Shown piece after piece: positions 26,905 to 36,402 of a stretch of DNA of 40,755 bases. The translations under genes were made by a program, and so were the position numbers. Positions within the stretch are counted from its first letter, which is position 1; every line of letters begins with the position of its first letter. The stretch lies in the NCBI GenBank assembly GCA_013140565.1, contig JABFSP010000224.1, forward strand, positions 1 through 40,755. The letters run 5' to 3'. The DNA comes from Ignavibacteria bacterium. Lineage in GTDB: Bacteria; Bacteroidota; Ignavibacteria; Tepidaquicellales; OLB5. The notes beneath the pieces were generated by a model, which searched no databases, was not told the origin of the DNA, and saw only the letters and a list, made by a program, of their open reading frames with translations.

Positions 26905-27347
26905 TTCTTTACTTCAACTGGATATTCAATATTGAATTTACCCTCTTTAATCGTGCCAATCTGATAATATATATTATTATCTACATCTCTGTATGATATT
27001 TGAAACTGCACAAAAATATCATTCGGATGACCGGTAGAATTATCACTTTGTAAAAAGAAATGCGTTATAGAGCTTTGTGACTTAACCAAATCCCCACTCT
27101 TAATCCCATGATTTACTACAGGCAAACCTACCGGAGTTAACAGTTCAAAATGCTCAAAGAATAAATCAGAGCCAACATTTAACATATGAAACGATATGCC
27201 ATCATGAGCTCTTTTCCAATTTTGCTGATGTAGTCTGGGAAGTATGTTTTTCTTTCTTAAAGTCAAATCATCGTTCCTGTTTTTTGAGTATTGATATATA
27301 TTAAAAAATAAACTTATTGCAGCTATTATGTATCCGAGATATTCCAT
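26901..27347 (-). CDS. membrane-anchored hypothetical protein
   Basis: MEYLGYIIAAISLFFNIYQY TM anchor then soluble beta-rich domain; start chosen internally. Confidence 0.55.
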   Translation of the reverse strand: MEYLGYIIAAISLFFNIYQYSKNRNDDLTLRKKNILPRLHQQNWKRAHDGISFHMLNVGSDLFFEHFELLTPVGLPVVNHGIKSGDLVKSQSSITHFFLQSDNSTGHPNDIFVQFQISYRDVDNNIYYQIGTIKEGKFNIEYPVEVKN

Positions 27348-27401
27348 TTTGTACATCTCCTTTCTATTACAAATATACCCTGCAAACATTGGTTAATTCA
27401 A

Positions 27402-27890
27402 TTAATTAATATTGCGGGCTCTTGGTGAAAGATAAGGTATACCGATTAAATTAAACAAATCGATTTCCTCTCTTACCGGGATAATTTCACCCTTACGGGT
27501 TAGGAATCCATTAACACCGTTAAATCCCTTTTTTACCCAGCCAGATGCTAAAACATTATGCGAATACTCAACACTGCCAGTTCTGATTGCAAAGATATAT
27601 CCCCAGTTATCGAGATGAGCAACAAACAGATCAACTTTAATACCTTGATAATAAAATTGTTTATATTTTTCGCCATTCTTGATGTACTGAAAATCTCGGT
27701 TTAATTTAAGTAAATGTAAACCCAGTACATTGAACAGCTTATTAGCTTGCTTTGGGATCAGAACTATTTCAATATCTTTTACAATTTCTTTTTCCCTGCG
27801 GATAGAACCTGCTATCTCAATCCGTTCACAGTAAGGCTCAAGGAGTACCTTTAAACTCTCCGCTATTGGTTTGGCTTCTGTTAGTAACAT
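27402..27890 (-). CDS. DNA polymerase beta/PolX-like nucleotidyltransferase
   Basis: EIAGSIRREKEIVKDIEIVLIP and GIKVDLFVA: GS and D-x-D plus third Asp of the Pol-beta fold. Confidence 0.75.
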   Translation of the reverse strand: MLLTEAKPIAESLKVLLEPYCERIEIAGSIRREKEIVKDIEIVLIPKQANKLFNVLGLHLLKLNRDFQYIKNGEKYKQFYYQGIKVDLFVAHLDNWGYIFAIRTGSVEYSHNVLASGWVKKGFNGVNGFLTRKGEIIPVREEIDLFNLIGIPYLSPRARNIN

Positions 27891-27893
27891 TGG

Positions 27894-28328
27894 TTATTTA
27901 GGTACAACAGGAAAATTAATTTTAATATTTTTTATTAATTCAGTGTATTCATAAAAGGATGATTCAAAACATCGTCTCATTAAACCTATATTTTCACCTT
28001 TAGCATGTAATACAAAAATTGGTACTTTTGACGCATATGCAATTCCTATCTCTACACAAGAATCCATGCCTAGGTTACTAATTGCAATTACCAAATCAGA
28101 ATGACCTGCCCAGTAAGAATCGTAATCAAATGATTTTTGCCCTTTTTCACTCCATATCCAAGTTGATAAATCCTCGGGTTTACCATCTCTTAAATTTTCC
28201 TCATTAGCATTCCTTACAAATGATTTTACTTCAACATTTGTAAATCTTGTCTCAAGAAGATCCGTCAATAGTTCAACTGCATGTTGATTTTTCCAGCTTG
28301 TAGCTATGTAAATTTTGAAAACTTCCAT
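27894..28328 (-). CDS. nucleoside 2-deoxyribosyltransferase-like protein
   Basis: KIYIATSWKNQ...FDYDSYWAGHSDLVIAISNLGMDSCVEIGIAYASKVPIFVL. Confidence 0.7.
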   Translation of the reverse strand: MEVFKIYIATSWKNQHAVELLTDLLETRFTNVEVKSFVRNANEENLRDGKPEDLSTWIWSEKGQKSFDYDSYWAGHSDLVIAISNLGMDSCVEIGIAYASKVPIFVLHAKGENIGLMRRCFESSFYEYTELIKNIKINFPVVPK

Positions 28329-28343
28329 GCTTATTCCTTTCTA

Positions 28344-28733
28344 TTATATTATTTTAGTTACTTCAAATCTTACAACCCATGCTGTTTTCCATTTTTCATC
28401 TTTTGTTGTACGCCACCAACGCCAATAAGCTCTATCCGGCAAACAATCTGTTTTACCAACTTTGTATAAAGGAATGTTATTATCACACATATACTGAAAG
28501 CCTTCTTTTTCATAATCACTTTCCGGTGCATCTTTCATATCCTCCTGATACACTGCAAGGATCTTGATTTCAGCTACTTTTTTACCGCCAAACCTGGGTG
28601 ACTTATCCCATGCCTGTACAGTTTCGCCCGGCTTAAAACTTGCAGCATGTCTTGGATTCCAGTACCTGCGGGTTACTGATTTGTGACCTGCAAGAAGTGC
28701 AGCAGTTGTTTTAGCAAATGATATTATTTTCAT
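28344..28733 (-). CDS. ASCH/PUA-like domain protein
   Basis: LLAGHKSVTRRYWNPRHAASFKPGETVQAWDKSPR...KVAEIKIL pattern. Confidence 0.65.
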   Translation of the reverse strand: MKIISFAKTTAALLAGHKSVTRRYWNPRHAASFKPGETVQAWDKSPRFGGKKVAEIKILAVYQEDMKDAPESDYEKEGFQYMCDNNIPLYKVGKTDCLPDRAYWRWWRTTKDEKWKTAWVVRFEVTKII

Positions 28734-29164
28734 GCCGGTAATAACCCTTTATAATTTTTCTCTTTCAATACTTCAAAAAATGTTTGTTTACCGTCAAATG
28801 CATATGGCAAAAAAACCTCCATAAACTCAACCTGATTTAAAAGTATCATTGATACTTGAATCTGAACCCAGTCAAACAATAACTTCCAAGCTGTTCGCTG
28901 TGCCTGTTTTTTGCATGTTTCCTCAGCTGATTCATTCCATCTTTTATAACCCTTTTTAAGTTCCTTGAATACAAGCTCAGATTTTGCAGGAAGCTTAAAG
29001 CTAATGGGTTTTCCGTTAACTTCAACCTGGAATGCCATACCTGATATTTCCCCATCAACATACCATTTACTAATATTCATTGCCCCGGCATCGACAAGTA
29101 GTTTTTCAATGAGCATTATTGATTTTTCAGGTAAAACTGTGGATGTGTAGTTTTTTAAATTCAT
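28730..29164 (-). CDS. conserved phage hypothetical protein
   Basis: Start MNLKNYTSTVLPEKS; KQAQRTAWKLLFDWVQIQVSMILLNQVEFMEVFLPY pattern common in phage early regions. Confidence 0.6.
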   Translation of the reverse strand: MNLKNYTSTVLPEKSIMLIEKLLVDAGAMNISKWYVDGEISGMAFQVEVNGKPISFKLPAKSELVFKELKKGYKRWNESAEETCKKQAQRTAWKLLFDWVQIQVSMILLNQVEFMEVFLPYAFDGKQTFFEVLKEKNYKGLLPA

Positions 29165-29219
29165 TTTTTTATCCTCTAATTTATATATATTTGTATGTTT
29201 AAAACATAAATTAATTGCC

Positions 29220-29426
29220 ATGCTATCCAAAACGTTCGATGTAGAGGGTTATTTCATAGTTGTCGATATTGATGAATCTGGAAAATTCTATCATGCTTAT
29301 TGTCCTGATGAATCCAAATTAGACCCATTCTTAAAAAACCTGTTTGTTATCACCGACCAAGAACATATTGTTCATTATAATTTAAAAGAAGCAGTTATAG
29401 ATTTTAATCACAGACCAGAAAAGTAG
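29220..29426 (+). CDS. small hypothetical protein
   Basis: 68-aa ORF divergent from 28730-29164. Confidence 0.4.
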   Translation: MLSKTFDVEGYFIVVDIDESGKFYHAYCPDESKLDPFLKNLFVITDQEHIVHYNLKEAVIDFNHRPEK

Positions 29427-29430
29427 ATTA

Positions 29431-31953
29431 TCATTTTACTTTAAGCATATCGAATAATGTAATCACATCTTTTTTTTTAGTGGCATCACTGCAGTACTGA
29501 GCGCCATCGGTGTATGATAACTCATTCAGTTCAATTCCTACACCATACCTATCCAGCTTTATACTTCTATACGGGACTGTCATTAATCCACCAAATGGAT
29601 CTAAAACTATCTCACCCTTGGAAGAGTACCTTTCAATGAGCCGGTCAACAATATCAAACTGCAGGGGACATAGATGCTTTTCAAGACCTTTAACAGCTTG
29701 GTTTGTATTGAGTGTGTGCATTCTTGTGACATCATCCCACACAAATGGACTGTTAGACACCACAGGAACCGCCATAAACGTCCGTGGCAGCTTTTTTAAC
29801 GCCTCCAGCGAGTGACAAATCCCTACATGTTCCTCAAAATCATAGATGTTTGATGTGCTGTACTCTTTCCAGCCTTTGCTTATTTGTGAAAGCGTTAACT
29901 TCATTATTTCATCCTGTGATAGCAGCCTGTTACCCCCTGAGCGCCAATACGAATGCGCATCAAGCTGCCATCTTTCCACAGGATAGTCCTCTTTTTTTTT
30001 AGTCACAGGTTCATCTGCATACCCGTTTGTCATATCTGTTGGCGGTTTCCTGAATATCAAAACATACTCCGGTAAACCACACCCCATTTTAGTGCCGTCT
30101 TTACACTGTTCAGTCCATCCAAGCCTGTGGGTTTGATTATTTTCCTGAACCACATCTGTAGTCACCGTGATTTTACCCATCAAGTGAAAACCATGCTTTT
30201 CAAAATGAGCTACCGTTTTACCTGAAAAATCAGATAGGGAAGTGAATCCTACACCGTTCTGATATGAATAACGGATCCTGTCCTTAACATGAACAGCGCA
30301 AATTCTACCCGGCTTTAAAACTCTTAACATCTGTGGTGTAGTAAAATCCATTTGTTTAAAGAATTCAGCATCACCATCATTATGCCCGAAATCGTGATAT
30401 GATTCACAATACTCATACTGGTCACTGAACGGAATCGAAGTGACCTCGAGGTGAACACTATCATCCGGCCATGAGGAAAGCTCTATGACATTATCATTAT
30501 TTATGCAGTGATAATAATCCGTTTTAATTTCTTGCCGCTTTACACCCATGGAGCGTTTTAAATCAGCTTTAATGTTTATAGAACTTAATCCGAACTTTTT
30601 AACAATCGATGTCATTTGCCTTTGCTGTTCTTCATAATCATTCCACTTACGCAGAATAACCCTTTTAATCTGACGTTCAGCATCAGTGTGAATGATATCA
30701 ATCCTGATTTTTTTACTTGCTGAATAAATTCTGACTACACGGTGAATCGCCTGAATAAATTCTTCAAATTTATATGTTATACCTGCAAAGATTTCCCAGT
30801 CACAATGATACTGCCAGTTAGAACCATACCCTGCAATTTCAGGCTTGGTAGATATATACTGATATTTACCTGCCGCAAAATCCATTAAATACTGTTCGCG
30901 CTCTTCCATCTTTTGTGTGCCAAAAACAGATTTAACAGCAGGTATCGCTTTCTGAATGGCTTTGCGTTCCTCTTCTAGGTGATGCCATATAGCGCAATGT
31001 TTATCCGGATGCTGGTTTAATAATTCAAGTACCTTATCAATACGGACCTGAATGCTCTCACGTTTTTCTTTGGCAGCTTCCTGTAGGCTTGATGAACCGT
31101 CTCTTATCAGTTTGGTTTGACCGTCCCTATCAGATAAGATTTCACGTTCTTTTAAAATCACTTCATGCCAGTTTACCTCTAATTCAGGTACTTCATAGCC
31201 TTTATCGGAATAACCCAGATCACTGGGTTTTGTGATGAACACTGCCCAGCTTGAAACCCACAGCCAGAATTCCTGAACCTTATGCGGATACAAAGTGAGG
31301 TCACCAGCCTTTTGTGAATTACGCTGAAAGAAACGGGTTAAAGCCTGACCACGGTCCATGATACCCAGGAAGTGAGCATAATTTAAAAGCTCTGTAAAGT
31401 CATTTGGTGATGGTGTGGCTGTGAATATATGCCTGTAAGGAATTACAGTGAATTCATTCATCATGTAATTTGTTACAACCGTATCAAGATTACGAATGCA
31501 ACTGAACTCATCACCACCGAAATAACCTATTTCCTTTGGATTGAACTTTGAACTTTTGATTTGTTCATAGTTACTGATAAACAGGTTTCTTTTATCCTTG
31601 AGGTAGAGTTTCATCATTTCATCATGACTTTTTACATAATGAACATTTAACCCAAGCATAGCAGCATCCTTAAAAAATTCAAGCCTTGCACCCAAAGGTA
31701 AACCCATCAGCGAGGGCATTTCTGTATGCTTTGCAATTAACCGAGCTATTTCAAGATTAATAACAGTTTTACCCAAAGAGAACTTTAAGAATGCACCCCT
31801 GCGACCACCTGCAATACACCACTGAATAACATCCTTTTGATGTGGTTTGCATATCGGGTTGATATCATCCTGTGATATTTCAAAGCCTGAGCTATCCGCA
31901 ATCTTTATTTTGCTCTCAAGGAAGCTGTAGTATGTGTTTAAATCTAAGTTCAA
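29431..31953 (-). CDS. SNF2-like helicase-DNA methyltransferase fusion
   Basis: FLKFSLGKTVINLE, GGDEFSCIRN, FTATPSPNDFTELLNYAHFLGIM, FIQAIHRVVRI; C-terminal VTSIPFSDQYEY and GEIVLDPFGGLMTVPYRSI...GVGIEL. Confidence 0.85.
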   Translation of the reverse strand: MNLDLNTYYSFLESKIKIADSSGFEISQDDINPICKPHQKDVIQWCIAGGRRGAFLKFSLGKTVINLEIARLIAKHTEMPSLMGLPLGARLEFFKDAAMLGLNVHYVKSHDEMMKLYLKDKRNLFISNYEQIKSSKFNPKEIGYFGGDEFSCIRNLDTVVTNYMMNEFTVIPYRHIFTATPSPNDFTELLNYAHFLGIMDRGQALTRFFQRNSQKAGDLTLYPHKVQEFWLWVSSWAVFITKPSDLGYSDKGYEVPELEVNWHEVILKEREILSDRDGQTKLIRDGSSSLQEAAKEKRESIQVRIDKVLELLNQHPDKHCAIWHHLEEERKAIQKAIPAVKSVFGTQKMEEREQYLMDFAAGKYQYISTKPEIAGYGSNWQYHCDWEIFAGITYKFEEFIQAIHRVVRIYSASKKIRIDIIHTDAERQIKRVILRKWNDYEEQQRQMTSIVKKFGLSSINIKADLKRSMGVKRQEIKTDYYHCINNDNVIELSSWPDDSVHLEVTSIPFSDQYEYCESYHDFGHNDGDAEFFKQMDFTTPQMLRVLKPGRICAVHVKDRIRYSYQNGVGFTSLSDFSGKTVAHFEKHGFHLMGKITVTTDVVQENNQTHRLGWTEQCKDGTKMGCGLPEYVLIFRKPPTDMTNGYADEPVTKKKEDYPVERWQLDAHSYWRSGGNRLLSQDEIMKLTLSQISKGWKEYSTSNIYDFEEHVGICHSLEALKKLPRTFMAVPVVSNSPFVWDDVTRMHTLNTNQAVKGLEKHLCPLQFDIVDRLIERYSSKGEIVLDPFGGLMTVPYRSIKLDRYGVGIELNELSYTDGAQYCSDATKKKDVITLFDMLKVK

Positions 31954-33320
31954 TTAAATGTTTGAATTCCTCTCTCCAAAAGCCAAGTCATAACTTGGGG
32001 ATTCACTGCATTTCCATATTGACGAACCTGTTCTTCGGGTGAACCTAATACGATATAATCATCATCGAAATTCATTCCTTTGTGAATTTCCTTAACCCCA
32101 AGCATCCTGTAATAACACTCTCCAATTTTAGGCTTTTGAAATGTTACAATTCCCGTGCGATCCTTAGTTGTAATAGTTCTGATTGCATCGCTCAAAGAAG
32201 TAAACTGTGGAGTCTTATAATAATAATTCAGGAAGCAATGCCAGGAGTCAGTTGTTACTATTCCGTGATATGGTACAGTCGTAACTGTACTTAATGCTTC
32301 CTGAACATCTCTCACGGTGCTCTTACCTTTATTTTCAACTATAAATGGAGTAACAATACCATGATGCCTGCCACCTGCAGCAATAGTATAAAGTGGTTCA
32401 AATATGCTGTAATCCTTTAAGGATCTATTTACTTTCAGCATAAAAGGCTCATCGTTGTATCTATCAATTCCCATTTGAATCCTGTTTCTTGTAGCAGGTG
32501 CTAACCTATCTCCAATTAATTTACCCGGATTAGTCCAGTCAATTATATTAAAGGCAGCGTACCGATAAGGTTCAACAACAGAATTACAAACAGAACAGTT
32601 ATAAGTATATTGGCGCCTTTGACCGTATGCACCCCAATGAAAATCATCTTTTTTCCAAGTTTGAATCGATTCATTATCATGTTCACATTTATGGCAATAA
32701 GCATTTGGAGTGAATTCAAGGTCAGGGATTCTATTACCTTTTTTCCAGAAAACAATATACATTCTATCCCTGCTTTGAGGTGTTGGATGAAAAAACATGC
32801 TGTTCAGATAATTGATTTTATAATCATATCCCTGCCTTGTCATCGCATTTAACCAATCAGGAAAATTAATCCACTTATAAGCTCCGGGCACATTTTCAAC
32901 TATTATCAATCCATAGTTATGGAATTCAGCAAACCGGGGAACATCCCACATTGTAGCTCTTGACCTTTCCTCAGCATCATCATTAAATAACTCAGACTGC
33001 GCTGCCTTAATTTTATCAAGTGATTTGTTCCGTGCGTAACCCTGCCAGGTACATTCAGGTGAAGTTAATAATATATCTGTTGTAGGGAATCTTTCCGGCT
33101 TTGATGTAGCCATGTTGGTTTGCACATGTAAAGTGTTAGGAAAATTACGTGCATGTGTTTGTAGTGCTATTTTCCAATGATTAACAGCAACCGTAATTTC
33201 AAGTCCACCGCCTAATTTAACGATTAAACGCTTTGCACCCTGTGATGTACCGCCAGCACCGCAGAATTGGTCTTTTATCTTTAATACAGAACCAGTCCTT
33301 TTATATATGAAATTTGCCAA
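31950..33320 (-). CDS. C5 cytosine-specific DNA methyltransferase
   Basis: DQFCGAGGTSQGAKR, LLTSPECTWQG, IIVENVPGAYKW, PQSRDRMYIVF. Confidence 0.85.
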   Translation of the reverse strand: MANFIYKRTGSVLKIKDQFCGAGGTSQGAKRLIVKLGGGLEITVAVNHWKIALQTHARNFPNTLHVQTNMATSKPERFPTTDILLTSPECTWQGYARNKSLDKIKAAQSELFNDDAEERSRATMWDVPRFAEFHNYGLIIVENVPGAYKWINFPDWLNAMTRQGYDYKINYLNSMFFHPTPQSRDRMYIVFWKKGNRIPDLEFTPNAYCHKCEHDNESIQTWKKDDFHWGAYGQRRQYTYNCSVCNSVVEPYRYAAFNIIDWTNPGKLIGDRLAPATRNRIQMGIDRYNDEPFMLKVNRSLKDYSIFEPLYTIAAGGRHHGIVTPFIVENKGKSTVRDVQEALSTVTTVPYHGIVTTDSWHCFLNYYYKTPQFTSLSDAIRTITTKDRTGIVTFQKPKIGECYYRMLGVKEIHKGMNFDDDYIVLGSPEEQVRQYGNAVNPQVMTWLLERGIQTFN

Positions 33321-33947
33321 TTAAGATTTATCTCCAATATCGATTATATTTCCCTGACCATTAACCGCTTTCTTGCTTGATTTATGTTTCTCAAGCTTAT
33401 CAGCCTTATCCTTAATTTCCTGTTCAGCAAAATCTATCTCAATTTTCTCACGCTCACCTTTGATGTATCTTTCCGATTCATGGAAGAGAGTTTCAATTAC
33501 TTCAAAACACTCATCACCCAGTAGCTTGCTTTCATCACCACCGGAATCAGATAGGAATTCTGATTGCTTAAATGGAGTGTTAATCGGTAATACACCATGA
33601 GATTTTTTATACTGCATTACACCTGAGATAATTACACCGGGTATTTTACGGCCATCTTCATGTTCACCATAGGAAACACTGATACCCCTGACTTTTATCT
33701 TGGAAGCATAATCCTTTGGTAGTTCACAGAACCCCGTTAGATACGGACATAGTCCCTGCAGTGCATCTTTGAATGTTTGAACCGGCTCATCATAGGATTT
33801 GAAAGTGAAGCTTTCCTTTATTTCCTGACCGTTTTCATTGTGACCTTTTATCAAATCATATGTGAATTCAAATGAGTTTTTATCATCTTCCTTTTTTGCA
33901 GGTTTGTATTTGATTTTTAAAAATCTATAGATCGGTTTGAATGACAT
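33321..33947 (-). CDS. conserved phage hypothetical protein
   Basis: 208-aa ORF upstream of C5 MTase. Confidence 0.55.
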   Translation of the reverse strand: MSFKPIYRFLKIKYKPAKKEDDKNSFEFTYDLIKGHNENGQEIKESFTFKSYDEPVQTFKDALQGLCPYLTGFCELPKDYASKIKVRGISVSYGEHEDGRKIPGVIISGVMQYKKSHGVLPINTPFKQSEFLSDSGGDESKLLGDECFEVIETLFHESERYIKGEREKIEIDFAEQEIKDKADKLEKHKSSKKAVNGQGNIIDIGDKS

Positions 33948-33990
33948 GACTTTAAATGTTTAAGTTTATTAAATAACCTTTGTTAAACGC

Positions 33991-34578
33991 TTAACCGCAG
34001 TACTTCTCTCTAAATGCCTTTAAATGCTTAATGTTTGTTTGATAGTAGTAAATCTTGGTTCTTTTATCCCTAACTCTCTTAAGCGGCGCATCATCATCAT
34101 CACAGGACATAATGGCTACATATCTTTTAATTGTAGCCTCAGATGCAAAACCTGCTTTCAATGCTCCCACTGTAAACATTCTGGATTCCTTTACCTGACG
34201 TCTGATTGAAAATTCCTCTTCCAGCCAATCAATAAAATCTAACAGGTAACGCTTCTTGAGATATACAGTATCGCTTTTAGGTTCCGGCATAGCATAATCA
34301 CTCACACCCACACTCACATTCAACTTCTTTTTCCAGCCTTTGGGATGTTCATTGCAATTACATTCATGACACCACAATTCAAGGTTTTCGTGAAAAATAT
34401 GGGTTTTATCGCCATCAAGGTGATGTATATCCAGTGAAACTTCAGGTGGTTGTTTACCGCATTTTCTACATCTTTCACCATCTCTTAATACCAGATAATC
34501 GTAAACCTTTGCACGTTCAACACCGCTGAACCTGCTTTTTCTTTTACGGTCAACCGAAATGCAATCAGGGATTCTCAT
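33991..34578 (-). CDS. HNH endonuclease-like protein
   Basis: CRKCGKQPPEVSLDIHHLDGDKTHIFHENLELWCHECN. Confidence 0.8.
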   Translation of the reverse strand: MRIPDCISVDRKRKSRFSGVERAKVYDYLVLRDGERCRKCGKQPPEVSLDIHHLDGDKTHIFHENLELWCHECNCNEHPKGWKKKLNVSVGVSDYAMPEPKSDTVYLKKRYLLDFIDWLEEEFSIRRQVKESRMFTVGALKAGFASEATIKRYVAIMSCDDDDAPLKRVRDKRTKIYYYQTNIKHLKAFREKYCG

Positions 34579-34723
34579 TTTCAGATAATCCCTTTTGATT
34601 TAATATGATATCAGATAAGGTATCATTATTATTTTTTACCAATTTGAATACAAATATTTGTACGATATTTCCCCCTAATGATAAAGCTAATGCAAGAATC
34701 AAAATGTATATAATAGCTTCCAA
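34565..34723 (-). CDS. small single-TM protein (52 aa)
   Basis: TTG start after GGGGGAT; MEAIIYILILALALSLGGNIVQIFVFKLVKNNNDTLSDIILNQKGLSENENP. Confidence 0.4.
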   Translation of the reverse strand: MEAIIYILILALALSLGGNIVQIFVFKLVKNNNDTLSDIILNQKGLSENENP

Positions 34724-34931
34724 ATATTATCCCCCGCAGTATGAACCTTTTTAAATTTGCTATGCCGTTTTCTCTTTTTCACAGTTAGCGAGTGACGGCA
34801 TAGCTGTATTATAAATTTCTGAATTAAATTAGAAAGCTAAACAAACCCCGTAGGGAAATACAGGAGCATATCAAAGCCTTTATGGATGAGTATTATGCAG
34901 GCAATATTTACCTGGCATATTATACCAAGCT

Positions 34932-35051
34932 TTAACCTAATAGAATTGTGATTATTGAAGCAATTAATAATAGTATTAAGCATAATTTTATAAACCTTTT
35001 CTGTGGCTTTTGAAATTGGTTTGAATAATCATTTTCATTAAGCCTTTTCAT
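34932..35051 (-). CDS. small C-tail-anchored protein (39 aa)
   Basis: MKRLNENDYSNQFQKPQKRFIKLCLILLLIASIITILLG. Confidence 0.4.
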   Translation of the reverse strand: MKRLNENDYSNQFQKPQKRFIKLCLILLLIASIITILLG

Positions 35052-35274
35052 TTTCTGTAGTTTTGATTTGATAAGTTCTTGCATGTAAGTCAACAAGTTC
35101 TATCATTCCTGCTTGTTTTAGCTTTGTTATGGATTTATGAAGCTGGTCGTTTGTATATGATGTTGCACTTTCAATAAATGAAAACCTGACCGGGAAAGGG
35201 TACATCTCAATGATACCATAGATATCATTATCCGCATGGGTGAGCTTTACATCATTTTTGTTTTGATTTTTCAT
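35038..35274 (-). CDS. small winged-helix-like hypothetical protein
   Basis: 78-aa ORF; DQLHKSITKLKQAGMIELVDLHARTYQIK. Confidence 0.5.
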   Translation of the reverse strand: MKNQNKNDVKLTHADNDIYGIIEMYPFPVRFSFIESATSYTNDQLHKSITKLKQAGMIELVDLHARTYQIKTTENEKA

Positions 35275-35426
35275 TTCTTGATTCTTGATAGTTTGTAATT
35301 GTAGGACCGTAAACAGGCATTGATTACCTTAACTTCCTTTGAAGTGATATTGTGGTCATTAAGCTTGCTTTCAAGCCGCTCAATTGCCCATTTAATATTC
35401 TGTTTATTTTCTTTGAATTTTTTCAT
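35271..35426 (-). CDS. hypothetical protein (51 aa)
   Basis: MKKFKENKQNIKWAIERLESKLNDHNITSKEVKVINACLRSYNYKLSRIKK; overlaps both neighbours by a few nt. Confidence 0.5.
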   Translation of the reverse strand: MKKFKENKQNIKWAIERLESKLNDHNITSKEVKVINACLRSYNYKLSRIKK

Positions 35427-35959
35427 AATGTTAATTTGTTAATTTCTGACCTGCGCTGTTTAATGGCAGTGACAAGTAAATCTTCAGGATCCTCGACAAC
35501 TGCAAGTGATTTGAAAATATTCCATACATCAACAAGATCGGATTCAGTACCGGAATCCTTTATCACGGTGTTTTTTGCATGAGAAATAACATCTTTTCTG
35601 AAACCCGGATTAAACTGCAGTTCACTGTATTTGTGAAGTAAATGGGTATAATCGGCTGGTATTCTACATTTAGCTATATCAGCCCTGACCTTATCCGCAA
35701 ATTCAGTTTCCTTGCTGATGAGCTCTTCCTGAATAACGGTTTCTTTTTGCTCGTGTTCAGCAATGTATATTTCCAGATCATGGTTTGTGTATTTATCAAG
35801 CTCAGACAAGGGAATAGGTTTATTCATTAGATCTGATTTAGCAATTTTTTCGAGTGATTGACGGTAGACTGTTTTTGTGTTATCGCTGGTTTTACGGCCA
35901 TATTGATTAACAAGCCTGTTGTCACCTGCAGCATTACCCGGTAAATGTGCTGTTCTCAT
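35423..35959 (-). CDS. hypothetical protein
   Basis: Internal ATG gives ATGA overlap with preceding ORF stop. Confidence 0.55.
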   Translation of the reverse strand: MRTAHLPGNAAGDNRLVNQYGRKTSDNTKTVYRQSLEKIAKSDLMNKPIPLSELDKYTNHDLEIYIAEHEQKETVIQEELISKETEFADKVRADIAKCRIPADYTHLLHKYSELQFNPGFRKDVISHAKNTVIKDSGTESDLVDVWNIFKSLAVVEDPEDLLVTAIKQRRSEINKLTL

Positions 35960-36276
35960 TTTGAGTTCAAATGAATTAATTTCTTTTTCCGCGCTGTTAG
36001 ACAATCTAAAAATGGTTTATGTTTCTGAAGCTTTGGATGCTGGTTGTAAATTTTCATCAATTCCGCTGTGGTACCTGAATTCTGTATCTCTTCTTTAATC
36101 TTACGCCACGGCTTGCCATCATTCAAAATGTTATCCTTGTAATAATTTGCGTAACAATCTGTAGTCTTGAATATCATTTGCCATAACTCATCTGTGGATT
36201 TTGCAACTACATCGGTAAAACCAACTTCTATCTCAAGTATACTTATTGCCGCTGAACGTTCAGGGTTTAACATCAT
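35956..36276 (-). CDS. hypothetical protein
   Basis: 106-aa ORF in early operon. Confidence 0.5.
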   Translation of the reverse strand: MMLNPERSAAISILEIEVGFTDVVAKSTDELWQMIFKTTDCYANYYKDNILNDGKPWRKIKEEIQNSGTTAELMKIYNQHPKLQKHKPFLDCLTARKKKLIHLNSK

Positions 36277-36385
36277 TTATTCTTTTGGCAATAATACGCT
36301 CAATTGATTCCTGTTCTTTCCAAGCCATATAAGCGTCTTCGTATGTTGGAAATAAAATTTTACTGTGGAGATATATTGCGTACAT
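36260..36385 (-). CDS. hypothetical small protein (41 aa)
   Basis: MYAIYLHSKILFPTYEDAYMAWKEQESIERIIAKRINDVKP. Confidence 0.4.
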   Translation of the reverse strand: MYAIYLHSKILFPTYEDAYMAWKEQESIERIIAKRINDVKP

Positions 36386-36402
36386 TATGTGTTTTTAATT
36401 AA

